A stretch of DNA of 19,692 nucleotides from Paracoccaceae bacterium (GTDB taxonomy: Bacteria > Pseudomonadota > Alphaproteobacteria > Rhodobacterales > Rhodobacteraceae). The stretch is taken from assembly GCA_029881635.1 (NCBI GenBank), contig JAOUMG010000003.1:1-19692 (forward strand), written 5' to 3'. Positions 7,312 to 14,062 of this stretch are shown here, piece by piece. The notes under the pieces were generated by a model. The model was not told where the DNA came from. It saw only the letters and a list, made by a program, of their open reading frames with translations, and ran no database searches. The translations under genes were made by a program, and so were the position numbers. Position 1 is the first letter of the stretch, and every line of letters starts with the position of its first letter.

Positions 7312-7388
7312 GGTCCCGTAGCTCAACTGGATAGAGCACCTGACTTCTAATCAGGATGTTGGGGGTTCGAGTCCTCCCGGGATCGCCA
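7312..7388 (+). tRNA. tRNA-Arg (anticodon UCU)
   Basis: The cloverleaf can be drawn by hand. The acceptor stem is GGTCCCG with CGGGATC (one G-T pair). The D arm has GCTC...GAGC. The anticodon stem CCTGA/TCAGG (7339-7343, 7351-7355) encloses loop CTTCTAA with anticodon TCT at 7346-7348. The T arm contains GGTTCGAGTCC. The 3' CCA is encoded (7386-7388). This tRNA reads AGA/AGG codons, which are rare in high-GC genomes. No duplicated 3' end indicating an integrated element was seen in this window. Confidence 0.95.
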
Positions 7389-7601
7389 CAGCATCATTTT
7401 CATTTAGTTTTCAACCACCTGCTGAACGGCCTACGGCTTATCAGGTTGGTTTAAAGATTATCCGCCAACCAGACCCATCTGCCGGCCAGCCTCGCAGGTT
7501 TATCCTCGGCCTCTGACAGCGATTCATGTCCGCCCCAGCCCATGAACGCCTGCGGCGGTCGCAGCATCGGCTTATAGCCGCTTTGCCTGACACTGCGCGC
7601 T

Positions 7602-8342
7602 TCAATTTCGTTCGTCAGTTTGCATTCGCCGCTCAACCCACCTCACACCGGCTGATACGATCAGGATCAGCACCAGATATTCCAGCACCAATACTGTATA
7701 GATCTCCAGCGGCCTGTATTCGCTGACGACGAGTTCATTGGCCTTTCGCGTCAATTCCGGCATGCCGATGACCGAGACGAGCGATGACATTTTCAGCATG
7801 TAGACCAACTGGTTGCCAAGTGCGGGCAAAATTCGGCGGATTGCCTGCGGCAAGATCACATAGCGCATCGTGTCGATGTAGCCGAGCGAAATGGAATGGG
7901 CGGCCTCGTATTGGCCTTTTGCAATCGACTGGATGCCGGCGCGGAATATCTCGGCCTCAAACGCGCTGTCAGACAGGGCCAATGCGATGACGCCTGCCCA
8001 AAAGACGCTTATCGTCAGGCCCGAAAGCTGCGGCAATCCGTAATAGACCCAGAGGATCATCACGAGGATGGGCACCGCGCGGACCAATTCCACATAGGTC
8101 CGGCTGGCCCTGCGAAGCCAACCACGTGACGATAGTCCGGGCAAGGCAATCAACAGACCGAGGATCACCGATATGCAGATCGCCGTGACCGACAAAAATA
8201 CGGTGTATTTCAAGCCGCCAAGCATGAATTGGAGGTTGATGGCGCCCGATTTGGTTGCAGGGTTGACAACGTACCAGCCCCATTTCGACGAACATCCCGC
8301 CAAGAGGGTCATGATCGCCAGAAACAGGATCGGTCTGCGCAT
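7602..8342 (-). CDS. Polar-amino-acid-type ABC transporter permease with a lipobox-like N-terminus
   Basis: A 246-residue inner-membrane permease of the HisM/GlnP family. After an N-terminal hydrophobic segment come helices at about 37-65 and several more. The EAA loop that contacts the ATPase reads QYEAAHSISLGYIDTMRYVILPQAIRRILPALG. The stretch ELVRAVPILVMILWVYYGLP is typical of amino-acid permeases. The first 17 residues look like a lipoprotein signal (basic start, hydrophobic core, LLAGC with Cys17), which is unusual for a permease. The start at 8342 is chosen because GGGGGT precedes it by about 7 bases; the ATG at 8354 overlaps the ATPase stop (TGATG) but has no clear ribosome-binding site. 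The ATPase gene lies immediately upstream in the same transcript. No second permease of the HisQ kind is present nearby. Confidence 0.92.
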   Translation of the reverse strand: MRRPILFLAIMTLLAGCSSKWGWYVVNPATKSGAINLQFMLGGLKYTVFLSVTAICISVILGLLIALPGLSSRGWLRRASRTYVELVRAVPILVMILWVYYGLPQLSGLTISVFWAGVIALALSDSAFEAEIFRAGIQSIAKGQYEAAHSISLGYIDTMRYVILPQAIRRILPALGNQLVYMLKMSSLVSVIGMPELTRKANELVVSEYRPLEIYTVLVLEYLVLILIVSAGVRWVERRMQTDERN

Positions 8343-8353
8343 CGTGACCCCCA

Positions 8354-9103
8354 TCAGTGGTGCAAGATCTGCTGCAAGAAATCCCGGCAGCGTTGGCTCT
8401 TGGGTGCCGTAAAAAAAACCTCGGGCGGGGCGGTTTCGACAATTTCGCCGTGATCCATGAAAACCATCTTGTCGGCCACACGGCGCGCAAAGCCCATTTC
8501 ATGTGTCACGCAGATCATTGTCATGCCGCTGTTGGCCAATTCGCCCATGACTTCAAGAACCTCGCTGATCATCTCGGGATCGAGAGCCGAGGTCGGCTCA
8601 TCAAAAAGCATGATCTTCGGCTCCATGCAAAGGGCGCGCGCGATAGCAACACGCTGCTGCTGACCACCCGACAGATGGCGTGGGAATTTGTCAGCCTGTT
8701 CGGGGATGCGGACCCGTTCGAGATATCGCAAGGCGAGTTTACGCGCGTCATCATGCGACATCTTGCGCGCGCGCATCGGGCCCAGCATCAGGTTTTCCAC
8801 AACCGACAGATGCGGGAAAAGATTGAACTGCTGGAAAACCATACCAACGTCCGCACGTACCAGATTCAGGGCCGAGCGGCTGCCGTCAAGCACGTGGCCG
8901 TTTACGGTGATCGTGCCGCTCTGATGCTGTTCAAGACCGTTGACGCAGCGGATCAACGTCGATTTCCCCGAACCTGAGGGACCACAGATCACGACGCGTT
9001 CGCGCAGTGCAACGCTCAGGGAAATGCTTTTGAGAACCTGAAAATCGCCGAAGTTTTTTGAAACATTCGTGAACCGAATTATGGTTTCTGGATTTTCCGA
9101 CAC
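8354..9103 (-). CDS. Polar-amino-acid-type ABC transporter ATP-binding protein
   Basis: A 249-residue ATPase subunit that powers import through the permease encoded next. Walker A GPSGSGKST is at residues 41-49. The Q-loop MVFQQFNLFPHLSVVENLMLGP is the form typical of GlnQ/HisP-type amino-acid importers. The signature LSGGQQQR, Walker B IMLFDEPTSALDPE and the switch His (CVTHEMGFAR) are all present. I start it at the GTG at 9103, preceded by AAGGGGG at good spacing; a TTG at 9130 is the only longer in-frame option and lacks a better site. Its stop overlaps the upstream candidate start of the permease. It is divergent from the substrate-binding protein gene, which implies shared control from the 125-base spacer. 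Confidence 0.94.
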   Translation of the reverse strand: MSENPETIIRFTNVSKNFGDFQVLKSISLSVALRERVVICGPSGSGKSTLIRCVNGLEQHQSGTITVNGHVLDGSRSALNLVRADVGMVFQQFNLFPHLSVVENLMLGPMRARKMSHDDARKLALRYLERVRIPEQADKFPRHLSGGQQQRVAIARALCMEPKIMLFDEPTSALDPEMISEVLEVMGELANSGMTMICVTHEMGFARRVADKMVFMDHGEIVETAPPEVFFTAPKSQRCRDFLQQILHH

Positions 9104-9228
9104 GTTTGGCCCCCTTGTGCCTTGAGGCAACCTAACGGCCTGATCGGACTTTGTGCAATGTTTTAAATTTCTTGCAATCTACCCTCTATCGCCGGAACAT
9201 ATCTGCAGCTAGTCCAAGGGAGAAGAAA
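9104..9228. promoter_or_regulatory. Divergent promoter region of the ABC transporter island
   Basis: This spacer separates the ATPase/permease transcript (-) from the binding-protein operon (+), so both promoters should lie here. It is the most AT-rich stretch in the neighbourhood (TGTTTTAAATTTCTTGC at about 9158-9174). The sequence TGCAAT occurs twice, at about 9155 and 9172, and might be part of a regulator site. No -35/-10 pair or regulator family can be assigned firmly. Confidence 0.4.
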
Positions 9229-10005
9229 ATGAAGATATTCAAAGCAGCATGTGTTGCGCTTGCGATGTTGACGACGGCGTCGGCAGGGCATGCGCAATCC
9301 GCGCTTCAGAACATTTTGAGCAGTGGGAAATTACAGGTCGGGACCACCGGCGACTGGAACCCGATGACGATGAAGGACCCGGCAACCGATGGTTACACCG
9401 GGTACGATATTGACGTGATGACAGCGCTGGCGGCTGATCTGGGTGTCGAAGTGGAATTCGTTCCAACCGACTGGAAGACACTTGTCAGCGGCGTGACCGC
9501 GGGTAAGTACCAGATCACCGGATCTGCCTCCATTTCGCCTGCGCGTGCAAAGGCTGCAGGGTATTCGCAGAGCTATTTTTCTCTGGCCACGGTTCCCTTG
9601 GTGCGCAGCGATAGCGGCGACAAGTTCAAGGACTGGGCTGATCTGGACAAGCCGGACGTCACTGTTGCCGCGACATTGGGCACCACACAGGAAAAGCAGG
9701 TTGTCGAGTTCTTTCCGAGCGCCCAGCACAAGATTGTCGAAGCACCCGCGCGTGACTTTCAAGAGGTTCTTGCGGGCCGGGCGGATGCCCATATCACATC
9801 GAATGTGGAGGCATTGAAGCTGGTTGAACAATATCCTGACCTCAAGATCGTGCCGGTTTCCGCGCCACGCGCCAAGACACCGATTGCGATGTTGCTGCCG
9901 CAGGACGATCAGGTCTGGATCAACTATATCAATACCTGGATCGCCTTGAAGAAAGAGGCCGGGTTCTTTGATGATCTGGGCAAGAAGTGGCGCTTGACCG
10001 AATAG
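9229..10005 (+). CDS. Periplasmic substrate-binding protein of an amino-acid-type ABC transporter (PheC-like)
   Basis: A 258-residue protein that captures a small solute in the periplasm for the divergently encoded permease. A Sec signal peptide (about residues 1-23, cut after GHA) is followed by the family 3 solute-binding fold: LQNILSSGKLQVGTTGDWNPMT, then GYTGYDIDVMTALAADLGVEVEFVPTDW, then the hinge KYQITGSASISPARAKAAGYS. The VGTTGDWNPMT start also resembles cyclohexadienyl dehydratase (PheC), a periplasmic enzyme of the same fold, so an enzymatic role is an alternative. The transporter neighbours favour binding. The start at 9229 has AGGGAGA at the right spacing; the ORF's earlier start at 9151 would precede the signal peptide with 26 unlikely residues. 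The next gene begins 10 bases after its stop. Confidence 0.88.
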   Translation: MKIFKAACVALAMLTTASAGHAQSALQNILSSGKLQVGTTGDWNPMTMKDPATDGYTGYDIDVMTALAADLGVEVEFVPTDWKTLVSGVTAGKYQITGSASISPARAKAAGYSQSYFSLATVPLVRSDSGDKFKDWADLDKPDVTVAATLGTTQEKQVVEFFPSAQHKIVEAPARDFQEVLAGRADAHITSNVEALKLVEQYPDLKIVPVSAPRAKTPIAMLLPQDDQVWINYINTWIALKKEAGFFDDLGKKWRLTE

Positions 10006-10015
10006 GCCGGATGAA

Positions 10016-10681
10016 ATGTCGGGCATGCGTGACGGTATGCTGACCGTCTATGCCATACCTGTCAGTCTGTACTGCGCAAAATTAAGGATCGTTTTGCGCC
10101 ACAAGGATCTCGATTGGACAGAAATCCCGCCTCCGGGCGGGTATGGGTCCGATGAGTATAAGCGTATGGTGCCGGCGGGAAACCTGCCGGCACTGCGCAA
10201 TGGCGGTTTGCTGATCGCCGATTCAGAGGCCATTTCCGAGTATCTGGAAGAGGTGTTCCCCAATCCACCGATGCTTCCCGTTGATGCCGGTGAACGGGCG
10301 CAAATCCGCGCGCGGTCGCGCTTTCACGATACCCGGTTGGAACCTGCGGTGCGGCGTCTTTTCCCGTACATTACCGCTGCGCCCGGCCCGGGGGAACTGG
10401 CCCCGATGGCGGCCGAAATCTCGACCCGGCTAGGGCAGTTTGCCAACGTCATCCGGGACGTCCCTGCCGGGTCCGACCTGACGCTGGGTGATTGCGGATA
10501 TCCCATCACCTTCTTGTGGATCCATGCGCTGGCGCCGCTGTTGGATATCAAGATTGCGTGGCCTGACCCTGTGCGCGACTGGTCCGACGGATTGGATCGC
10601 CACCACGCCGTGGCCGCCGAGCGCGCAAGCTACGGCAAAACCCTGAACGATTGGCTCAAACGCGAATGGGTAGGATATTGA
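10016..10681 (+). CDS. Glutathione S-transferase family protein
   Basis: A 221-residue GST-fold protein. The N-terminal thioredoxin-like domain carries SLYCAKLRIVL (about 17-27, with Cys20 where bacterial GSTs have the Ser/Cys catalytic site), the cis-Pro motif GNLPAL (55-60) and the glutathione-binding DSEAI (69-73). The C-terminal helical domain follows from about residue 90 and includes LTLGDCGYPITFLWIHAL, the usual N-capping region. Close relatives include maleylacetoacetate isomerases and GSTs of catabolic operons, but the substrate is unknown. It lies between the binding protein (10-base gap) and a creatininase-family gene (TTGA overlap), so it is probably part of the same transcript and acts on the imported compound or a product of it. 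In-frame ATGs at 10025 and 10037 are alternative starts. Confidence 0.88.
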   Translation: MSGMRDGMLTVYAIPVSLYCAKLRIVLRHKDLDWTEIPPPGGYGSDEYKRMVPAGNLPALRNGGLLIADSEAISEYLEEVFPNPPMLPVDAGERAQIRARSRFHDTRLEPAVRRLFPYITAAPGPGELAPMAAEISTRLGQFANVIRDVPAGSDLTLGDCGYPITFLWIHALAPLLDIKIAWPDPVRDWSDGLDRHHAVAAERASYGKTLNDWLKREWVGY

Positions 10682-11421
10682 AGCTGCAATTGATGACCTG
10701 GACGGAGGTGGAAGACTACCTTGCCCTGTCGGACGGCATCGTCATCCCGGTAGGCTCGACTGAACAGCATGGCCCGATCGGATTGATAGGAACGGATGCG
10801 CTTTGTGCCGAAGCGATTGCGGAGGGTGCAGCAGAAAGGGCGCAGGTCATCGTGGCGCCCACAATTGCCCTGACACCGGCGCCCTTCAATATGCATTTCC
10901 CGGGAACGATGTCGGTATCGACCAGCTTATTCCAGAACCTTGTCAGCGAGGTGCTGGCAGGCCTAAAGCAACAAGGATTTGGGCACTTCTATTTTCTGAA
11001 TGCACACGGCGCCAACCTGGCACCTTTGAATAGAGTGGCCGAAAGCGACAAGAAAACTCCTATCTGCATTCGCAGTTGGTGGGATTTTGAGCCGGTGAAT
11101 GTCTTGCGTCGTGCGTTTTTCGGAAACGGGGAGGGCATGCATGCAACCCCATCCGAAGTTTCCATAACGCAGGCACTTCATCGCATCGTTCCGATGCACC
11201 CGGCGGCGAAGGATCCGCCCCGCCCGCTGACAGATGAGTTCATTCAAGCGCATTCCGGTGATCGGCACGGCCCGCCAGACCAACATCGCGCGGCTTTCCC
11301 CGATGGCAGGGTTGGGGCGCATTCTGCATTGGCGACACCCGAATTTGGTCAACGTATTCTCGAGGCCGCGCAAACGGCTGTTGCCGCTGATATGTCTCGG
11401 TTTTTTGCGCAAGGCGAGTAG
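10678..11421 (+). CDS. Creatininase-family amidohydrolase
   Basis: A 247-residue hydrolase of the creatininase fold, a family of binuclear-metal enzymes that open lactam or amide bonds. The metal motif GSTEQHGP is at residues 26-33 (Glu29, His31), with Asp40 in LIGTD. The second part NAHGANL (108-114, His110) and the late ligand region GMHATPSEVS (153-162) complete the site. The usual GPHLPLGTD reads GPIGLIGTD here. I choose a TTG at 10678 because GGGTAGGA lies just upstream and TTGA overlaps the GST stop; the protein then starts MKLQLMTWTEVE like its relatives. ATG at 10666 and TTG at 10651 are alternatives. It is the last gene of the likely binding protein-GST-hydrolase operon. The substrate is unknown; the creatininase name is a family label only. 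Confidence 0.88.
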   Translation: MKLQLMTWTEVEDYLALSDGIVIPVGSTEQHGPIGLIGTDALCAEAIAEGAAERAQVIVAPTIALTPAPFNMHFPGTMSVSTSLFQNLVSEVLAGLKQQGFGHFYFLNAHGANLAPLNRVAESDKKTPICIRSWWDFEPVNVLRRAFFGNGEGMHATPSEVSITQALHRIVPMHPAAKDPPRPLTDEFIQAHSGDRHGPPDQHRAAFPDGRVGAHSALATPEFGQRILEAAQTAVAADMSRFFAQGE

Positions 11422-12201
11422 GCGTCCGGCCGCACCGGTCGCTGTTCACCTTGTCGCCTGACGCGTCGTAACGCCGGCCAGACGGTTTTTGCCTGCCTCA
11501 AGGAGAGGCTCTGCGCAATGCCCTCGCGACGGCACAGCTCGGCAATACTGTCTTACCCCCCGAAGCCTCTCAGGCACAATCTTGATCTTCTCTTCAGCCG
11601 ATTGCAGACGGCGCGTCTGTCGGCGGAGGTCCTTCATGACCTTCTGCGCCGATGGTTCGGATGTTACGGATTTCATTCTCATCTCCACTCCTGGGTGGTT
11701 ACGATGAGACCGAAATCCTCCGCTGCGCAATCAGGCTAATCTGTTCAACAGGTGCTGATCTCGGACACACCACAAGTCGTGAAGACGTTCGACGGGTGCG
11801 CTACGATTCAATTACTATTCCGGTCATTAGGTCTGAAGATTATGTCGAAATGCGTTTCGGTTTCTCAATCCAAATCAGCCTGTCCGAGGATATTACATCC
11901 CGGTCTGCAAGATTCCAAAGGCAATCCTGCAGCATCCGCCGCGCGCACTCTCAATGGGACTGCCAAAGTCATTGATCGCTACAAAACGACCCGTGTGCCA
12001 TTTTGCTTGGCAAGAACAGGTGTTCTTAGGCTCAGTCGTCGAAATCGCAGAGCAGCATAGTTGTCTGGATGGGTTGCAAAACTGCATGCGCTGCGAGGAC
12101 GACGAGTTGCCAGTTGGCAAGGCGGCCAATCAAAAGGTAAATGTTCCAACAGTCGGGCGTCGGTTTGTCCCAGGAGCGCTATTCATGAAGGCAGCGAAAG
12201 A
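11422..12201. other. 780-base stretch with an IS remnant and no intact gene
   Basis: Between the creatininase-family and Lrp genes I find only the IS3 orfA fragment (11446-11682). From about 11690 to 12201, several frames are open for 60-100 codons on both strands, but none has a ribosome-binding site plus family resemblance, and they contradict one another. Base composition is lower in GC than the flanking operons. The regulator's promoter must lie near the right end. Confidence 0.55.
11446..11682 (-). pseudogene. Remnant of IS3-family transposase OrfA
   Basis: From ATG 11682 (GGAG is visible upstream) the minus strand reads the start of an IS3-family OrfA, including RRQTRRLQSAEEKIKIV. Near a run of six C (11556-11561) the frame breaks: the next frame continues with DSIAELCRREGIAQSL, the textbook OrfA helix-turn-helix. 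Then about 22 bases that should encode YYxWSKEF are missing (near 11502-11507), which returns the original frame with LEAGKNRLAG before it stops. The fragment is therefore dead: one frameshift, one deletion, a truncated 3' end and no OrfB. No clear terminal inverted repeats are visible. It marks an old insertion or recombination point between two catabolic operons. Confidence 0.85.
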
Positions 12202-12693
12202 ATGAAATCCACCGCCCTCGACGCCGCCGACATTCGCATCCTTTGCGCGTTGCAGCAACATGGGCAGCTCAGCAAGTCCAAGCTGGCGGAACTTGCCGGG
12301 CTTTCGCCTACGCCGTGCTGGGCGCGTTTTACCCGGCTGAAGACTGCGGGATTGATCCGCGGGTATCATGCGGACGTCGCGGTCGGCAAGATCGTCGACG
12401 TTGCCAAGGTCGTGGTGACCGTTTCGCTGAAAAGTCACCGCAAGACCGATTTCGACCGCTTCGAGGCGCATATCCGCAGCCTCTACGAGATCACCGACTG
12501 CGTCGCGACGGGCGGCGGGATGGACTATGTGATGACGGTCGTCACCACCAGCCTTTCTGCATTCCAAGGGCTGATGGACGAAATGCTGTCGGCGGAACTC
12601 GGGATTGACCGATACATGACCTATATCGTGACGCGCGAGGTCAAATCGGTTCAGCCGAATCTTGCCCGCCTGCTTGCCGATTCAAGAAAGTGA
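12202..12693 (+). CDS. Lrp/AsnC family transcriptional regulator
   Basis: A 163-residue one-component regulator. The N-terminal helix-turn-helix spans about residues 6-54 (LDAADIRILCALQQHGQLSKSKLAELAGLSPTPCWARFTRLKTAGLIRGY). The C-terminal RAM domain, which binds small effectors such as amino acids and mediates oligomerisation, spans about 66-150, with the family's Gly-rich turn in CVATGGGMDYVMTV. The start at 12202 gives the standard N-terminus; the in-frame start at 12061 would add 47 unlikely residues. It lies 183 bases before the DmdA-like gene on the same strand and probably controls that operon, possibly together with itself. Its effector is unknown; a substrate or product of the pathway is the natural guess. 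Confidence 0.92.
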   Translation: MKSTALDAADIRILCALQQHGQLSKSKLAELAGLSPTPCWARFTRLKTAGLIRGYHADVAVGKIVDVAKVVVTVSLKSHRKTDFDRFEAHIRSLYEITDCVATGGGMDYVMTVVTTSLSAFQGLMDEMLSAELGIDRYMTYIVTREVKSVQPNLARLLADSRK

Positions 12694-12707
12694 CCCCGAA
12701 AAACGCG

Positions 12708-12722
12708 TTTGCATATCGCAAA
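12708..12722. promoter_or_regulatory. Palindrome TTTGC-N5-GCAAA in the operon leader (candidate Lrp-type operator)
   Basis: A perfect 5-base inverted repeat with a 5-base AT-rich centre (TTTGCATATCGCAAA) sits 15 bases past the regulator stop and 155 bases before the DmdA-like start. Size and symmetry fit the 15-base sites bound by Lrp/AsnC dimers. No T-run follows, so a terminator is unlikely. Assignment is by position and shape only. Confidence 0.35.
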
Positions 12723-12876
12723 GTCCAAACGGTCCGCGTTGCGCATGAAATTGGTCTGTTCAGGCTGTCCGGCATTCATCTTCAGTCCGATCTTGCAGGT
12801 TGATTGCCCCTAAAACCCCGCCCAGTTGGACAAGGTTTCACGGTCCGGGAAGGACCCGCAGGAAAGGGCAATCAGA

Positions 12877-14037
12877 ATGTCAAATTCAGAAGATTTCGGT
12901 TTCGGAACACAGATCCGGAAGTCCCCCTATTTCGACGCCACGGTGCGCTGGGGTGCCAAGGGCTTCTCGGTATACAATCACATGTACATCCCGCGCGATT
13001 TCGGCAACCCGGAACAGAATTTCTGGAATCTGGTAAATGACGCGATCCTGTGTGACGTTGCCGTCGAGCGTCAGGTTGAGATCATTGGGCCGGATGCTGC
13101 GAAATTTGTGCAGATGCTGACCCCGCGCGACCTGTCGAAAATGGCAGTCGGGCAATGCAAATACATCTTGATCACAAATGCCGATGGCGGCCTGCTGAAT
13201 GACCCGATCCTGCTGCGCCTTGCTGAAAACCACTTCTGGATTTCGCTGGCCGACAGCGACATCCTGCTTTGGGCGCAGGGCGTGGCTGTACATTCGGGCT
13301 TGGATGTCACCATCGGCGAGCCGGACGTATCGCCGCTGCAATTGCAGGGCCCGAAATCTGGCGCAGTGATGAGAGCGCTCTTTGGCGACAGCATCATGGA
13401 TCTGAAATACTACTGGTTACGCGAGGTCGAGTTGGACGGTATTCCGCTGATTGTGTCCCGCACAGGTTGGTCCAGCGAATTGGGGTACGAGCTTTACCTG
13501 CAGGACGGATCGCGCGGTGATGAACTGTGGGAAAAGATCATGGCGGCGGGCCAACCCTTCGGCCTGCAGCCCGGCCACACCTCGTCGATCCGCCGGATCG
13601 AGGGAGGGATGTTGTCCTACCATGCGGACGCAGATAGCAGCACCAACCCATACGAGCTTGGGTTTGACCGGCTGGTGAATCTCGACATGGAGGTCGATTT
13701 CATCGGCAAGGCGGCTCTGCGGCGCATCAAAGAAGAGGGCGTGAGCCGCAAACAGATTGGATTGATCATCGAAGGTGAGCCCCTGAAAGGGCCAAACACG
13801 TCCTTCTGGGCGATCAAGAAGGATGGCGTAACTATCGGCAAGGTCACCTCTGCCGTCTATTCGCCGCGTCTCAAGCAAAACATTGCCCTGGCAATGGTTG
13901 CCGCTGAGCACGCCAATATCGGTATCGAGGTCGACGTGGTGAACAGATCGGGGGTTGTGAACGAAGCCGGGACGGAACGCGCCATTATCGTGGAACGTCC
14001 TTTCTACGACCCCAAGAAATCGCTGGCCGCTGCCTGA
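12877..14037 (+). CDS. DmdA-like / GcvT-fold tetrahydrofolate-dependent methyltransferase
   Basis: A 386-residue cytosolic protein of the aminomethyltransferase (GcvT) superfamily, closest by eye to DMSP demethylase DmdA, which moves a methyl group from a substrate to tetrahydrofolate. DmdA-type text is seen throughout: SVYNHMYIP (31-39), DVAVERQVEIIGPDAAKFVQMLTPRDLSKM (60-89), NDPILLRLAENHFWISLADSDI (108-129), EPDVSPLQLQGPKSG (148-162) and SRTGWSSELGYELYL (194-208). In DmdA the last motif usually reads GWSKQGGxE, so this protein is diverged and its substrate may differ. The C-terminal barrel with IGKAAL and YSPRLKQNIALAMV completes the fold. AGGAAAGGG lies about 10 bases before the chosen ATG; an upstream in-frame TTG at 12826 is less likely. 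It heads the OsmC-crotonase-ligase operon. Confidence 0.82.
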   Translation: MSNSEDFGFGTQIRKSPYFDATVRWGAKGFSVYNHMYIPRDFGNPEQNFWNLVNDAILCDVAVERQVEIIGPDAAKFVQMLTPRDLSKMAVGQCKYILITNADGGLLNDPILLRLAENHFWISLADSDILLWAQGVAVHSGLDVTIGEPDVSPLQLQGPKSGAVMRALFGDSIMDLKYYWLREVELDGIPLIVSRTGWSSELGYELYLQDGSRGDELWEKIMAAGQPFGLQPGHTSSIRRIEGGMLSYHADADSSTNPYELGFDRLVNLDMEVDFIGKAALRRIKEEGVSRKQIGLIIEGEPLKGPNTSFWAIKKDGVTIGKVTSAVYSPRLKQNIALAMVAAEHANIGIEVDVVNRSGVVNEAGTERAIIVERPFYDPKKSLAAA

Positions 14038-14062
14038 TACACGATTACAGGAACCCAAAGAT

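Noticed and set aside
7389..7601. Integrated element at the tRNA-Arg 3' end
   Set aside because: No integrase gene and no second copy of the tRNA 3' end were found in the window; the following genes are an ordinary transporter.
11893..12129. Minus-strand frame with a Cys/Gly-rich end (FVAINDFGSPIESARGGCC)
   Set aside because: It looked briefly like a transposase fragment, but no motif can be named, no start signal is seen, and the competing frames are equally open.
12694..12876. Glycine or SAM riboswitch before the DmdA-like gene
   Set aside because: Neither the tandem glycine-aptamer core nor the SAM-II/SAM-V conserved strings could be found; only a short palindrome is present.
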